Below are positions 9,724 to 19,748 of a stretch of 64,000 nt of DNA, piece by piece. Origin of the DNA: Jiella pelagia (GTDB lineage: Bacteria; Pseudomonadota; Alphaproteobacteria; Rhizobiales; Rhizobiaceae). Position numbers and translations under genes: made by a program. The notes under the pieces were generated by a model that was not told the origin of the DNA, ran no database searches, and saw only the letters and a program-made list of their open reading frames with translations. The stretch is taken from assembly GCF_026898155.1 (NCBI RefSeq), contig NZ_CP114029.1, positions 1,495,501-1,559,500 on the forward strand, written 5' to 3'. The stretch's first letter is position 1, and each line of letters begins with the position of its first letter.

Positions 9724-11520
9724 CTAGAACGGCGACGGCAGCACGCAAACCGCGAGGCCGAGGACGCCGAAGATCATGCGCTTTGCCGGATGTGAGGCCG
9801 AGACGAGGCCGAAGGACAGGCACCACAAGCCTGCGGCGATCTGCAGGAAGGCCGCGCCGGCCGCGACCGGCCGATCGGCGAGATGGATGATCGCAGGACT
9901 GGCGATCATCGCCAGCGGGATGACGTAGAGCCCGACGCCGAGCCGCATCGCCGAACCGGCGACCTTCAGCCAATTCTCGCCCGCCATGCCGGCGGCGATG
10001 AAGACGGCCCCGCAGACCGGCGGCGTGATGGTCGACAGAAGCGCGAACCAGAAGACGAAGAGATGGGCGAGCAGCGGCTCGATGCCGAGGCGCTGGAGCG
10101 CCGGCCCGGCGACGGTCACGCAGATGACGTAGGCGGCCGTCGTCGGCACCTCCATGCCGAGCAGGATGCAGGCGAGCGCGGTCAGGAGCAGCGCCGGGAC
10201 GAGGGATTCGCCCGCCAGCGCCAGGATCGCCGAGGTCACCTTCACGCCGAGCCCGGTCATCCCGAGGACGCCCACGACGATCGAGGCGCAGATGATGATG
10301 GCGGCGATCACCGCGATCTGCCGCCCGGCCTCCAGCGCCGCGGTGCCGGCGCGATCAATGAAGCGTCGAGCCGAAACGCTGAAGGTGGCATCGAAGAACA
10401 AGAGCAGCGCCGCCGCGAGGATGGCGAGGCAAGCGGCATATTGCGGCGTCAGCGCCGCCCCGAACATCGCGTAGAGAAGGACGCTGAATGGCACCAGGAA
10501 GAACAGCGTGGTGATCAGGACGATGCGCGGCTTCGGCCTGTCGGCCTCGGCGATGGAGGCCAGATCGTAGCGCCGAGCGAACAGATCGATGCCGATCCAC
10601 ACCGTCAGGAAATACAGGATCGCCGCCGGCAGGGCCGCGACGATGATGTCGCCATAGGGTGTGCCGGTCAGCTCGACCATGACGAAGGCGCCCGCACCCA
10701 TCAGCGGCGGCATGATCTGCCCGCCGGAGGAGGCAACCGCCTCGATCGCGCCCGCCAGCGCCTTCGGATAACCGAGCCGCTTCATCGCCGGAATGGTCAC
10801 GGCGCCGGTCGAGGCGACATTGGCCGAGGCGGAGCCCGAAATCGACCCGAACATCGCCGAGGAGAGCACCGAGACCTTGCCGGCGCCGCCTCTGAGACGG
10901 CCCGCGGCGGCAGCGGCCAGATTCATGAAGCCCTGCCCGGCTTCGCCGGCATTCAGCACCGCGCCGAGAATGACGAAGATCGCGACGATGCCGACCGAGA
11001 CGCCTGTCAGCGAGCCCCAGAGCCCGCCCTCGGTGATCGTCATCGTGCCGAGGAAGCTTTCCGCAGGAATCCCCGGATGACCGTATTCGCCGGGAACATA
11101 TTGGCCGAGAAGCCCGTAGGCGAGGCAGATCGCTGCGACGACCGGCAGCGGCCAGCCTATCGCCCGGCGCGCCGCCTCGAGCGCAACGACGACCAGCGAG
11201 ACCGCCACCGCGATCTGGAACGGCGTGTCGAGATAGCCGTACTGATCGGACAGTGCGTCGGCATTGAGCGCCACATAGAGGCAGCAAAACTCCCCGACGA
11301 GGAGAAAGACCCAGCCCGTGACCGCCTGGAGCCGCGATCGGCAGGCGAAGACGAACAGCCAGGGCAGCGCCAGCGCCATGTGCAGCGGCCGCGCGAAGAG
11401 CGCCGGAACGAGGCCGGAAAAAATCAGCGCCAGGTGAAAGCCGATGGAGAGGAGCCCGAGCCCCTGCCAAAGCAGAGGCAGGCGCACCGGATCTACGGTC
11501 GCGGTGGTCGAAAGGCTCAT
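9724..11520 (-). CDS. TRAP transporter fused permease (4TM + 12TM, TAXI type)
   Basis: 598 aa, start ATG 11520 (MSLSTTATVDPVRL); the longer reading adds 35 unlikely residues. A very hydrophobic protein joining a small (DctQ-like, residues 1-140) and a large (DctM-like, 150-598) TRAP subunit in one chain, as in TAXI-type TRAP systems. Landmarks: GLWGSLTGVSVGIVAIFVI, MFGSISGSASANVASTGAVTIPAM, AVASSGGQIMPPLMGAGAFVM, GMEVPTTAAYVI and TITPPVCGAVFIAAGMA. It drives ion-coupled uptake of a substrate delivered by the TAXI receptor gene 163 bp upstream. The substrate cannot be read from sequence. Confidence 0.92.
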   Translation of the reverse strand: MSLSTTATVDPVRLPLLWQGLGLLSIGFHLALIFSGLVPALFARPLHMALALPWLFVFACRSRLQAVTGWVFLLVGEFCCLYVALNADALSDQYGYLDTPFQIAVAVSLVVVALEAARRAIGWPLPVVAAICLAYGLLGQYVPGEYGHPGIPAESFLGTMTITEGGLWGSLTGVSVGIVAIFVILGAVLNAGEAGQGFMNLAAAAAGRLRGGAGKVSVLSSAMFGSISGSASANVASTGAVTIPAMKRLGYPKALAGAIEAVASSGGQIMPPLMGAGAFVMVELTGTPYGDIIVAALPAAILYFLTVWIGIDLFARRYDLASIAEADRPKPRIVLITTLFFLVPFSVLLYAMFGAALTPQYAACLAILAAALLLFFDATFSVSARRFIDRAGTAALEAGRQIAVIAAIIICASIVVGVLGMTGLGVKVTSAILALAGESLVPALLLTALACILLGMEVPTTAAYVICVTVAGPALQRLGIEPLLAHLFVFWFALLSTITPPVCGAVFIAAGMAGENWLKVAGSAMRLGVGLYVIPLAMIASPAIIHLADRPVAAGAAFLQIAAGLWCLSFGLVSASHPAKRMIFGVLGLAVCVLPSPF

Positions 11521-11683
11521 GGAATCGTCCGGGGGTAGTAAAAGGGGAGCCGGTGGCATGAGGCTCGACCGCGGCACCATGTCGGCGCTGGCCGCCTGGC
11601 CACGAAAAAGGGATGGCGACGCCACCCCCTTCTGCCAGTTTCGGCGCTTCGCGGCGAAACGCTGGCTCCGCCGGCCGGCGGCG

Positions 11684-12647
11684 TTACTTCAGGTCGTCGG
11701 GGACCGAGACGCCGGCTTCCTCGTAGTAGCGCAGGGCGCCCGGATGGAGCTTCACCTCGCCCTCGCCGAGAAGCTCCGGATCGACAGCCTTCCACCAGCG
11801 CGATTCGCCGGAAAGCTCTGCCTTTTCCTCCCAGAAGGTCTTGGTGAGGAGATAGGCGGTGTCATCGCTCATCGCGCTCGTTGCGAAGGCGAAGACCGGC
11901 AGCGAGGTCGTCACCGTATCCGCGTCGACACCGGGATAGGTGCCGGCGGGTATCACCTGGCGGCTGCGGCCGGTCTTTTCCACCTGATCGTCGTCGAGGG
12001 AGAGGAGCGCGATCGAACCGCCTGCGGCCGCCTCGATCACGTTCGGGGCCGGAAACGAGCCGGCGGTGACGAAGCCGTCGATCTGGCCGTTCTTCAAGGC
12101 GTCGGCGGCATTGCCGAGGCTCGGCGTCGGCGACGGTAACCTTGTCCTTCAGGCCGAAGAGATCGAGATACTTTTCGCCCTCAGTCGCGCCGAAGCTACC
12201 CTTGCCGAGGAGGATCGTCTTGCCCTCAAGGTCGGACAGGCCCTTGGCGTCGCTGCCGCCCGCGACGATGAAGTGCATGGTGAGAGACGGGATCGGAAAC
12301 AGCGCCCGGATTTCGGCAAAGCGGGGATTCGGCCGCTTGGCGAAGGGGCCCTCGCCGGCCGCCGCCGAGGAGACCAGCCCGGGCGGCGACGTGAAGACGT
12401 AGTTGCCGGGCCGTGCCGCCGCCTCCATGACGTTCTGCACCGAGCCCTGGCTTTCCTCGACGGTGAGGATCGCCTCACCATTCGTGCCGGCCTTCACCGC
12501 ATTGGCGAGTTCGACGCCCATCTGGTAATAGGACGTGCCGCTCTTGGCCGACTTGTAGGCGATGCGCTCCTCGGCGCCTGCGGACGATGCCGCGCCCGCA
12601 ACGATGGCTAACACGCCCGCCAGCGCGGTGATCATGGTCTTCTTCAT
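11684..12647 (-). CDS. TAXI family TRAP solute-binding protein (single-base frameshift at GAGCTC)
   Basis: Start ATG 12647, signal peptide MKKTMITALAGVLAIVAG ending near SAGA-EE. The mature receptor begins RIAYKSAKSGTSYYQMG and includes GPFAKRPNPRFAEIRALFPIP and KGLSDLEGKTILLGKGSFG, typical TAXI features. At 12116-12122 the coding strand reads GAGCCTC. Dropping one base gives VADAELGNAADALKNGQIDGF, then in frame TAGSFPAPNVIEAA to the end at 11684, about 320 aa in total. It captures the substrate in the periplasm for the fused permease downstream. The frameshift is judged artefactual. Confidence 0.88.
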
Positions 12648-12980
12648 CGATTTTCCTCCCCCTCGCGCGCGGCCCGTCGCTCGTTCCGTCGGCCCGGCGC
12701 GTTTGAATAAGCCCTTCCTGTCTCGGCGGCGAGACAGACCATGTCAATCCTTGCGGCTCGTCGCCACTGCAACGTCCGCCGCGACGGTGTTGATCGCGGC
12801 CAAACGAGCGACCAGGCATCCTGCATCTCAGGTCTCCGCTCGACGGTGGGCCGATCCGATCAATGCGCGGAAAAGAAAGATTGCAGATCGATGACGAAAA
12901 CGGTGCTTGCAATCGGCGCCTCGAGCGGCTACCTAGCCCGCCAACGAGGACGGCCTGAAGGTTCGTCGCTCGCTTCAAGG
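12648..12980. other. Intergenic between TAXI operon and tRNA-Arg
   Basis: About 330 bp. It must hold the promoter of the leftward TAXI-TRAP-anmK operon. The short frame through the tRNA (VAQLDRAPDYESGG...) is the translation of the tRNA gene itself. I see no protein gene. Confidence 0.5.
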
Positions 12981-13058
12981 GCGCCCGTAGCTCAGCTGGA
13001 TAGAGCACCAGACTACGAATCTGGGGGTCAGAGGTTCAGAATCCTTTCGGGCGCACCA
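12981..13058 (+). tRNA. tRNA-Arg(ACG), with an 8-base T-loop
   Basis: Acceptor arms GCGCCCG (12981-12987) and CGGGCGC (13048-13054) pair perfectly, followed by A and an encoded CCA. The D arm is AGCTCAGCTGGATAGAGC. The anticodon stem CCAGA/TCTGG encloses CTACGAA, anticodon ACG. The T arm reads AGAGG-TTCAGAAT-CCTTT, one base longer than the universal 7-base TTCGAAT loop. The extra A in the middle of TTCGAA is probably a sequence error. Confidence 0.93.
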
Positions 13059-13080
13059 TTTCTTCGCATCACTTGCACTT

Positions 13081-13466
13081 GCTTGTTCAGCAGTGCGTTT
13101 TGCGAACTCTCTTTCCAAAAAATTCTTGAATCTGCTGATGTCGCTGTCCGCGGACGACCCGCTTGGGAAGATCATCTCCATCGGCATGCGTGAATGGGTT
13201 CGCCGGCTCGAGATCGATGCCGATTCGGTACAAGTGCGCTCTTGGTGCAGGCCGCGTTGAAGTCGTATGTCGTGACACGCTTTTGGCGATCTGAGCCCGG
13301 CTCGTCGTTTCAGAAAATGGACGAACAGATCAGTATCGAACTGCTCAGACAAGCCGATTTCAAGCCCCAACGCTTCTTCAAGGGGACCGATGACACGCTC
13401 TTTCCCATGCATGGTGGCCAGAATCGCGCGCTTTCCCGTGAGCGAATAGTCTGCTGCCGACGCCAC
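13081..13466 (-). pseudogene. DUF6671-like gene, truncated or decayed
   Basis: A GTG at 13466 overlaps the cysD stop (TAGTG), so it would be translationally coupled. The N-terminus reads YSLTGKRAILATMHGKER and VIGPLEEALGLEIGLSEQFDTDLF, which resembles the start of DUF6671 proteins as I remember them. After about 55 residues the reading becomes low-similarity Ser/Arg-rich sequence and runs out near the tRNA, far short of the usual 200-plus residues. Best read as a 5' piece of a gene whose 3' end was lost next to tRNA-Arg. The family assignment is from memory and tentative. Confidence 0.45.
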
Positions 13467-14386
13467 TAGAAGTACCCTTCACGCTTCTGGCGTTCGAGCG
13501 AGCCGGCATCGACGCTGTCGGCAAGCCTGCCCTGGCGCTCCGAAGTTTCGGCGGTGAGCGTCTCATGGACAACGGACGAGAGACTGTCGGCGCTTGACGC
13601 AATACCGGCGGTGACCGGCCAACAGCCGAGGGTACGGAAGCGGACGCTGCGCGTCGTCACCGCTTCGCCAGGACGCAGTTCCATGCGTGCCGGATCGTCG
13701 ACGACGATCAGTCCGCTGCCGCGGTCAACGATCGGTCGTGGGGCGGCAAAATAGAGGGGTGCGAGTTTGATATCGCGGGCCAGCGCATAGAGCCAGATGT
13801 CCATTTCGGTCCAGTTCGACAGAGGGAAGACCCGCAGAGACTGCCCCTTGACAAGCCTGGTGTTGAACAGCTGCCAGAGTTCGGGGCGCTGATGGCGGGG
13901 GTCCCAGCCGTGCCGCTCGTTTCGGACCGAGAAGACGCGTTCCTTGGCGCGGGATTTTTCCTCGTCGCGCCGCGCACCGCCGAACACGACATCATAACCG
14001 CCACGGTCAAGCGCCTGCTTGAGCGCATCCGTTCGCATGGTGCTGGTGTAGACATCGCCATGATCGAAGGGGTTCAGACCAGCCGCGCGTCCCGCCTCGT
14101 TGGCATAGACCAGAAGATCGAAATCATGCTTGCGCGCGAAGGCATCGCGAAACGCGAGAACGGACTGGAACTCCCAGGTCGAGTCGACATGGAGCAGCGG
14201 GAACGGGGGGCGCGAAGGATAGAAGGCGCGCAGAGCCAGATGAGCGAGAACGGTCGAGTCCTTGCCCGCGGAGAACAGCATCACCGGGTTGCGAGCCTCT
14301 GCGACGCCTTCGCGCAGAATATGAATGGCTTCGGCCTCGAGACGATCGAGAAGCGATAGCCGGGATTCGGCCTGAAAGATCGTCAC
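13466..14386 (-). CDS. cysD: Sulfate adenylyltransferase subunit 2 (CysD-like), no CysN nearby
   Basis: 306 aa from a GTG at 14386 that overlaps the TGA of the upstream fusion gene (GTGA); the longer ATG reading runs back into that gene. CysD is the ATP-pyrophosphatase-fold subunit of ATP sulfurylase, normally working with the GTPase CysN to make APS. Seen: the PP-loop [16 protein letters not shown] (near residue 40), [33 protein letters not shown]-type [26 protein letters not shown] and the C-terminal [15 protein letters not shown]. All look complete. CysN/CysC is absent from the window. Coupling to a DabB-DabA fusion suggests a role tied to that pump rather than ordinary sulfate assimilation (inference). 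Confidence 0.87.
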   Translation of the reverse strand: MTIFQAESRLSLLDRLEAEAIHILREGVAEARNPVMLFSAGKDSTVLAHLALRAFYPSRPPFPLLHVDSTWEFQSVLAFRDAFARKHDFDLLVYANEAGRAAGLNPFDHGDVYTSTMRTDALKQALDRGGYDVVFGGARRDEEKSRAKERVFSVRNERHGWDPRHQRPELWQLFNTRLVKGQSLRVFPLSNWTEMDIWLYALARDIKLAPLYFAAPRPIVDRGSGLIVVDDPARMELRPGEAVTTRSVRFRTLGCWPVTAGIASSADSLSSVVHETLTAETSERQGRLADSVDAGSLERQKREGYF

Positions 14387-17300
14387 GCGACTGCCTCCAG
14401 ATAGACGGGCTTCGTTCCAGTCTCGACCGGTTGCCATTCGAGCCCGCCTGCATATCGCCAGGCGATCCGCCCTTGGTCGTCAAGGGCGAAGAGGTGGAGC
14501 CAGCGATTGTCGAAAAGCGCGCGGACGCCTTCATGACGCGCCAGGACTTCACTCATCGCCTCCCGCGGCGCTTCGATGCAGACCGATAGCCGCAGCGGGT
14601 CGTGCGTGTAGGTCTCGCCGTCATGGATCGACTGCAAAGGCAATCCGGCCCGCAGGAGGCCGCCATTGCCTTCGAAGACGCCGATACCGCCGACGACATT
14701 GTGCAGGAGCTTGTTGCCCGCGCCATAAGTCTCGGGCGCAACCGTCGAGCCGTAATATTGCAGGCTGATCCAGCTCGCCACGACGACGGGCGCGGTCATG
14801 ATCAGCTCAAGGACGGCGAAACTGCGCTCTTCGTCCTGACGCCAGTCGTAGTCGTGCAGGAAAGCGCGGCCCTCCAGGCTCCGACCGGCGGTCCGATTGC
14901 GCGGGGCAGCGATGAAAGCCCCGCATCCCGCAAGCCCCCATTCTGGCCGAACCTCCGCCCAGTTACGCGCACGTATGGCAATGTCACGTTCGTCGCTGGC
15001 CCGCGGCAGCCGAAGAGCACGCTCGCCGCGCGCGAGCTTGCCGGCGACTTCGAGCCATTTGCGGATATCGATCAGATCCGAGGCGTGATTTTCGGCCGCG
15101 ACGTCGTCTTCGTAGATCGTCACCAGGTCTGTGGTCGTGTCGTGCAGCGCGCCGACGAGCAGGGTATCGTCCGGCAGCATGATCCCGCGCTCCACGAGGC
15201 CCGCCCGCACCCGGGGATCATTCAACAAGCCTGCGAGCAGCCTGACATTGACGTCGCCGGAATAACCGCCGCAGGCACCACACTGCAGTCCGCTGGCATG
15301 CGGATTGTTGGCAACGCGCGCACCGTGTCCGACGAGGAGGACGATTCGTGCGAACCCGCCCGTCAAGGACATGGCGCGCAGAACGGTCTCCGCAGCGGTG
15401 ATGCGGCTTTTCACGTCGAGTTCCGGCACGAAGCGCGGCAGCGGATCGTTCGGCATGGAGTGGCCGCTCAGGCTTAATCCGTCGCGCAACAGCTTGCCGA
15501 TATAGACCGGCCCCATGGCCTCGACGAAAGCGAAGGAGGAAACGGCGGCCAGCTTGAACCGGCCCCAGGCCCGCTTCGCCCGCGCCCTGTAGCGCGCACC
15601 GAGATCATCGGCCGTTTGTCCCTCTCTGCCTGAAGCCGAGCTGACGGCAGGATTGAGCAGGACAGGGAGACGACACTCCTCGACATCGGACGCAAACCGC
15701 CGGTGCCGGGTGGAGATGCCGAAGAACCCAGCAAAACCCAGTGTCCTGATCGATGGATTGACGGATTCGAGAGCGCGCCGGAAAACTTCGGAGCGCACAT
15801 CGATACAGAATGCGGCCTGCATCGCCGGCCGGCCTTCGACGGCTGTTGGACTGACAGGCTTGAGCGTGCCGACAAGTTCGCGCTGAGCAGCGCGCTCGGC
15901 CGCCTCCTGCAGGATTTCATCGACCACGTCGTCCCGCGTGGGCACGATCGGCGTCTCGTGGACGCGGCGCACCGCTGCCCATTCGCTGCCGATCGTCGCC
16001 TCGTTCCGCGCCAGCAGGGCCTCTTCCCAGAGGAGACGGATCGCCAGCATATCCGTCAGCGTCGAGTCGGTGCCTGCTGCCAGTTCGGCGCGCCATAGCT
16101 CATAGCGGGCATATTGTGCCCAGCCGCCGAGGGAAAGCAGCAGCTGGTGGAAATAGCTGTCGAGGCCCGCGTCGGTGAGGCCAAGACGCCGGGCCGCGCG
16201 CACGATCGCTTCGCCCGGACTTTTCGGCGCATCCGCGACAAAGGCCGCAAACCCTTTCAACCCCATGATCTCGGGGGTCAGATCGTGCGTCGCATAGGCG
16301 CACCACGCAGACCAGGCCGATCTGCCGCGCGGCGCTGCCCACAAGGCCTGGCCCTGATCGAGATAGCCTCCGGCCCAGAGGCCGAAACGATCCGATATGA
16401 TCCCGGGCCAATCCACTCCATCCGCACGAGCCGCCAGTTCCGCGATCGTCGGCAGGGTATCGGGCACGAGCCGCCCGCTCGCCATGCAAGCTCTCAACGT
16501 CTTGAGGTCTGCCGGCCTACCGCTATGCGGTGAGGCTTCAAGCGCCGCCGCAAGGTCTTCTTCCTTGATCGTACCGGCTGCGATCCTCTCGCGATACCAG
16601 GACCGAGGCATTGTGACGGGGGTGCCGCCGAGGCGAGCAAGTCGCGCGCCCGTTTCCGCAAGTGTCTGTGTCGTCTGTCCGAGGAACGGATTGACCGCAA
16701 CCGACGAGGCCAAGGGCCAAAGCGGTGGGATCTGCCGCGCGGCTCTGTCTGCGGCCGCTTCGAGCGCCCCGTGGGCGATATCCCCGGTGGGAAGGCGATT
16801 TGTGTCCTGCAGGGGCTCTTCCGGGGCGAGAGATGCACCGCCGGTGGACCAGTTGTTCATGAGCCGGTCGAAGAGCGCATTGGCGTAGAGGCCGTTGGTC
16901 AGATGCACGCGCAAGCCGGCGGCGGCTGGATGATCCGACCAGAGCGGAAACATCGCCTGTGCGAACGCGACGAAACCAAAGCTGAGCAGCGCCAGGACGA
17001 TCAGGCCCCATTCCAGCGCGCCCGGTGCAGGTGTCGCCGGCAGCGTTCCATTTGCCAACCATTCGGCGGCGGATTGAAGCGCAAAGTAACTGACGGAGGC
17101 GCTCACGGCGTAAAGTGCGGTTCGCCAGGTCAGGACGCGCGGCGCGTTGTCGGCCAGTCCCTGCGCGAGCAGATAGGCGACGCCGAAGATGAGAATCGCC
17201 CCGAGTGCGATCGCCTGCGGTGACTTCGGGCCAAATCCGAATGTGAAGCCGATCACCGCGAAGATCGTCAGGGCCAGTGCGAAGGCGCGCAGAACGGCCC

Positions 17301-18387
17301 GGCCGTTGGGGATGGCGATCGGACCGGGCCGGCGAAGCGAAGCCACCAGATCGACGGCGGTTCCCGAAATCAGGAAGGCATGGGCTTTGTAGAGCGAGTG
17401 CGCGACAATGTGCAGGAGCGCCAGCGGGAACAGTCCCAGCCCGCACTGCATCGTCATGAATCCCATCTGGGCGATCGTCGACCACGCCAGGGAATTCTTG
17501 ACACCCGACTGCGAGAGCATTGCGAGGCCGCCGAAGAGCGCCGTGAAGCCGCCTATGATGACCAAAACGGCAAGGACGCCAGGTGCCAGCAGCATCACAT
17601 CGGCGAAGCGGATCAGCAGAAACCCGCCTCCGTTGATGACGCCGGCATGCAGCAGCGCCGAAACCGGCGTCGGTGTTTCCATCACTTCCGTCAGCCAGCC
17701 ATGGGCAGGAAACTGCGCCGACTTCAGCACTGCCGCGAGCGCGAGGAGACCGGCGGCCCAGACCGCAACCGCGGGCGCATCGCCGTCCCGGGCGGCAGAC
17801 AGGATCGCCGCGATGTCCAGCGTGTCGTAGCCGCTGTAGAGCATGAGGGCGGCTCCGATCAGGGCCGCGTCGCCGATCCGCGCAATGATGTATTTCTTGC
17901 GTGCAGCGCGCCGCGCCTGAACCCGGTCTCCGTAGAAGAGGAGAAGCCGGTGCAGGCACAGGCTCGTGGCAATCCAGGCAAGGACGACGTGGACGAGGTT
18001 CCCCGCCTGAACGAGCAGCAGCACAGCAGCCAGGGTGGTCAACATCCAGCCCAGGAATGCGCCTTGCCGCACCTCCCCGTCGAGATAGGAGGCCGAGTAA
18101 CGGACCACGATCCAGCCGACGAAGGCGACGAGCATCGACATTGTCGCGCTCACCAGATCGAGGCGCGCCGATAGCCCGATACCAGCCAGGCCGAGAACCG
18201 ACCCGGTTCCGGGACCTTCAGCGATCAACAGGATGGTCGAAGCGATCGACGCGACAAAGGCAAGGAGCGCAGCGGGTTCGGCGACTTTGGCGACGAGAGG
18301 GCGGCGGCCGCCGGGAAGACGGAAGGCAAGAGCTGCGGCAAGAAGAAGAACAGCAGGGGCAATGAATGAAGCGAAATCATACACCAT
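14383..18387 (-). CDS. DabB-DabA fusion: inorganic-carbon (bicarbonate/CO2) pump
   Basis: 1334 aa. Residues 1 to about 515 are a NuoL/MrpA-type proton-channel subunit (PF00361, DabB-like) with about 12-14 membrane helices, including [31 protein letters not shown] and [13 protein letters not shown]. From about 530 onward it is a DUF2309/DabA protein: [42 protein letters not shown] and [23 protein letters not shown]. Proposed zinc/catalytic residues are all present: Cys861, Asp863, His1021 and Cys1036, with the same Cys-X-Asp and His-X14-Cys spacing as characterised DabA. DabAB uses the proton gradient to drive one-way CO2 hydration. The two are normally separate genes; here one frame encodes both. 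The stop overlaps cysD. A LysR gene is divergent. Confidence 0.92.
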   Translation of the reverse strand: MVYDFASFIAPAVLLLAAALAFRLPGGRRPLVAKVAEPAALLAFVASIASTILLIAEGPGTGSVLGLAGIGLSARLDLVSATMSMLVAFVGWIVVRYSASYLDGEVRQGAFLGWMLTTLAAVLLLVQAGNLVHVVLAWIATSLCLHRLLLFYGDRVQARRAARKKYIIARIGDAALIGAALMLYSGYDTLDIAAILSAARDGDAPAVAVWAAGLLALAAVLKSAQFPAHGWLTEVMETPTPVSALLHAGVINGGGFLLIRFADVMLLAPGVLAVLVIIGGFTALFGGLAMLSQSGVKNSLAWSTIAQMGFMTMQCGLGLFPLALLHIVAHSLYKAHAFLISGTAVDLVASLRRPGPIAIPNGRAVLRAFALALTIFAVIGFTFGFGPKSPQAIALGAILIFGVAYLLAQGLADNAPRVLTWRTALYAVSASVSYFALQSAAEWLANGTLPATPAPGALEWGLIVLALLSFGFVAFAQAMFPLWSDHPAAAGLRVHLTNGLYANALFDRLMNNWSTGGASLAPEEPLQDTNRLPTGDIAHGALEAAADRAARQIPPLWPLASSVAVNPFLGQTTQTLAETGARLARLGGTPVTMPRSWYRERIAAGTIKEEDLAAALEASPHSGRPADLKTLRACMASGRLVPDTLPTIAELAARADGVDWPGIISDRFGLWAGGYLDQGQALWAAPRGRSAWSAWCAYATHDLTPEIMGLKGFAAFVADAPKSPGEAIVRAARRLGLTDAGLDSYFHQLLLSLGGWAQYARYELWRAELAAGTDSTLTDMLAIRLLWEEALLARNEATIGSEWAAVRRVHETPIVPTRDDVVDEILQEAAERAAQRELVGTLKPVSPTAVEGRPAMQAAFCIDVRSEVFRRALESVNPSIRTLGFAGFFGISTRHRRFASDVEECRLPVLLNPAVSSASGREGQTADDLGARYRARAKRAWGRFKLAAVSSFAFVEAMGPVYIGKLLRDGLSLSGHSMPNDPLPRFVPELDVKSRITAAETVLRAMSLTGGFARIVLLVGHGARVANNPHASGLQCGACGGYSGDVNVRLLAGLLNDPRVRAGLVERGIMLPDDTLLVGALHDTTTDLVTIYEDDVAAENHASDLIDIRKWLEVAGKLARGERALRLPRASDERDIAIRARNWAEVRPEWGLAGCGAFIAAPRNRTAGRSLEGRAFLHDYDWRQDEERSFAVLELIMTAPVVVASWISLQYYGSTVAPETYGAGNKLLHNVVGGIGVFEGNGGLLRAGLPLQSIHDGETYTHDPLRLSVCIEAPREAMSEVLARHEGVRALFDNRWLHLFALDDQGRIAWRYAGGLEWQPVETGTKPVYLEAVA

Positions 18388-18442
18388 GAGGGACTCGTTT
18401 TCTGTGTCGCCAGAGATCGAGCCCGCAGCCTAAGGTGACGGC

Positions 18443-18491
18443 TCACTTAAGGAAAATACATTGTCTTGACGATATCGTTCTGTTTAAGTGA
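18443..18491. promoter_or_regulatory. Palindromic region between dabBA fusion and LysR gene
   Basis: The 109-bp divergent gap contains the inverted pair TCACTTAA (18443-18450) / TTAAGTGA (18484-18491), with the perfect palindrome ACGATATCGT (18469-18478) between them; a related AACGATAT lies at the LysR start. Such arrays are typical LysR operators. A TTGAC (18466-18470) could be a -35 for the rightward promoter. Function is inferred from position and symmetry. Confidence 0.5.
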
Positions 18492-18496
18492 ACGAT

Positions 18497-19376
18497 ATGA
18501 ACGATCTGAATTTCCATCACCTCCGCTATTTCCAGACGGTCGCCCATGACGGCAATCTGACCCGCGCGGCGGAGCGGCTGAACGTGTCGCAGTCGGCGGT
18601 CTCCACCCAGATCCGTCAGCTCGAGGAGCGCCTCGGCCAGAAGCTGTTCGAGCGGCGGGGGCGCTCGCTGATCCTCACCGAGGCCGGGCAGATCGCTCTC
18701 GACCATGCCGATGCGATCTTCACCACGGGGGATGAGACTCGTGAATACGCTGCGCGAGCGAACGTCCGCCCAGCGCCGGGTGCTGCGGGTCGGATCACAG
18801 GCGACTCTCTCCCGAAATTTTCAGATTGGATATCTCCAGCCCCTCCTCGGCCGTGACGACGTCGAAATCGTCATCCGCTCGGGCGCGCTCGGCGACCTTC
18901 TACAAAGCCTGGAGGCGCATCGTCTCGATGTGGTTCTTGCGAATATCTCGCCACCACGCGACGCAGCCACCCCATGGGTTTCGCATACGATCGCCGAGCA
19001 GCCGGTCAGCCTTATCGGAACACCGGAAAGGGTGGGCAGCGGATCCACCTTCGAGGAGCTGCTTTCACGACAGCCGCTCGTCCTGCCGACGATCGACAGC
19101 AGCATCCGGTTCGGGATCGATGCACTGTTCGACCGCTTGCACATCCGTCCCCGCATAGCCGCCGAGGTGGACGACATGGCCATGATCCGGCTGCTTGCGC
19201 GGGAAGGCACAGGTCTCGCAATCGTGCCACCCATCGTGGTGAAAGACGAACTGGAAAGTGGCAAGCTCCTGGAAGTGGATCAATTCCCGCAGATGTCGGA
19301 AACGTTCTACGCCGTAACATTGCGCCGTCGATTTCCAAATCCACTCTTGCGCGAGCTGACAAGAGACAGCTCGTGA
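18497..19376 (+). CDS. LysR family regulator, NhaR-like (single-base frameshift at GAGCTC)
   Basis: Start ATG 18497 (GTG 18488 also in frame). The N-terminal winged helix reads MNDLNFHHLRYFQTVAHDGN, then LTRAAERLNVSQSAVSTQIRQLEERLGQKLFERRGR, closest to the NhaR branch. At 18734-18740 the sequence is GAGACTC. Removing the A gives TTGDELVNTLRERTSAQRR and the frame continues through the effector domain (VLRVGSQATLSRNFQ, REGTGLAIVPPIVVKDEL) to the TGA at 19374, about 292 aa. Divergent from the DabB-DabA fusion, which it probably controls. The effector is unknown; Na+/H+ or inorganic-carbon signals are possible. The frameshift is judged artefactual. Confidence 0.87.
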
Positions 19377-19423
19377 GAGCCATGGATCCGTCACCAGAAC
19401 ACCGGCGACATCCACTCAGATTA

Positions 19424-19703
19424 AAATCGTCTCGACCTGAGACGATTCTGGAAACAAAGCGCGAAGTCGAGCGAGGCGGCGGTGCTGCAGGCGAACATGA
19501 ATTCGCTTGGAGGTATCCCGATCGGCCGACCGGTATGGCCGGAAGAAGTCGAAGAACTGTTGGCGTTCATGGCGCCCGAGTACGCCGCCACCATCCATGG
19601 TGCGGACCATGTCATGGGCGGTGGACCGATTCCGGCGGTTTCACCGTCTTTCCAGACCGGCCGGCGGTTGTCCGATCGTCGGCCCCGGAGCCACCCAAGC
19701 TAG
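19424..19703 (+). pseudogene. C-terminal fragment of a short-chain dehydrogenase
   Basis: The frame from about 19424 contains SLGGIPIGRPVWPEEVEELL, then AFMAPEYAATIHGADHVMGGG and PIPAV. This is the typical SDR C-terminus (IPIGRxxxPEEVAxLxAFLAS...IxGxxxxxDGG). No cofactor-binding GxxxGxG or YxxxK segment precedes it, so only the last 60 or so codons remain; the normal stop is also lost and the frame runs on to 19703. A relic of deletion or rearrangement between the LysR gene and the ABC operon. Confidence 0.7.
19425..19447. terminator. 9-bp hairpin, possible terminator
   Basis: AATCGTCTC-GACCT-GAGACGATT forms a perfect 9-bp stem with a 5-base loop, 49 bp after the LysR stop. A TTTTAA follows on the minus strand only, so rho-independent termination would act leftward. 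It lies inside the dehydrogenase remnant. Confidence 0.4.
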
Positions 19704-19748
19704 CGATGCTCCCGGAGATGTCGATCTTCGGCAAACAGGCTTGGGCGT

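Noticed and set aside
9883..11538. 551-codon rightward frame over the TRAP permease
   Set aside because: Antisense shadow rich in Arg/Asp/Glu; the minus strand is a normal membrane protein.
12900..13060. Short protein containing VAQLDRAPDYESGG
   Set aside because: This is the translation of the tRNA-Arg gene, a common false annotation.
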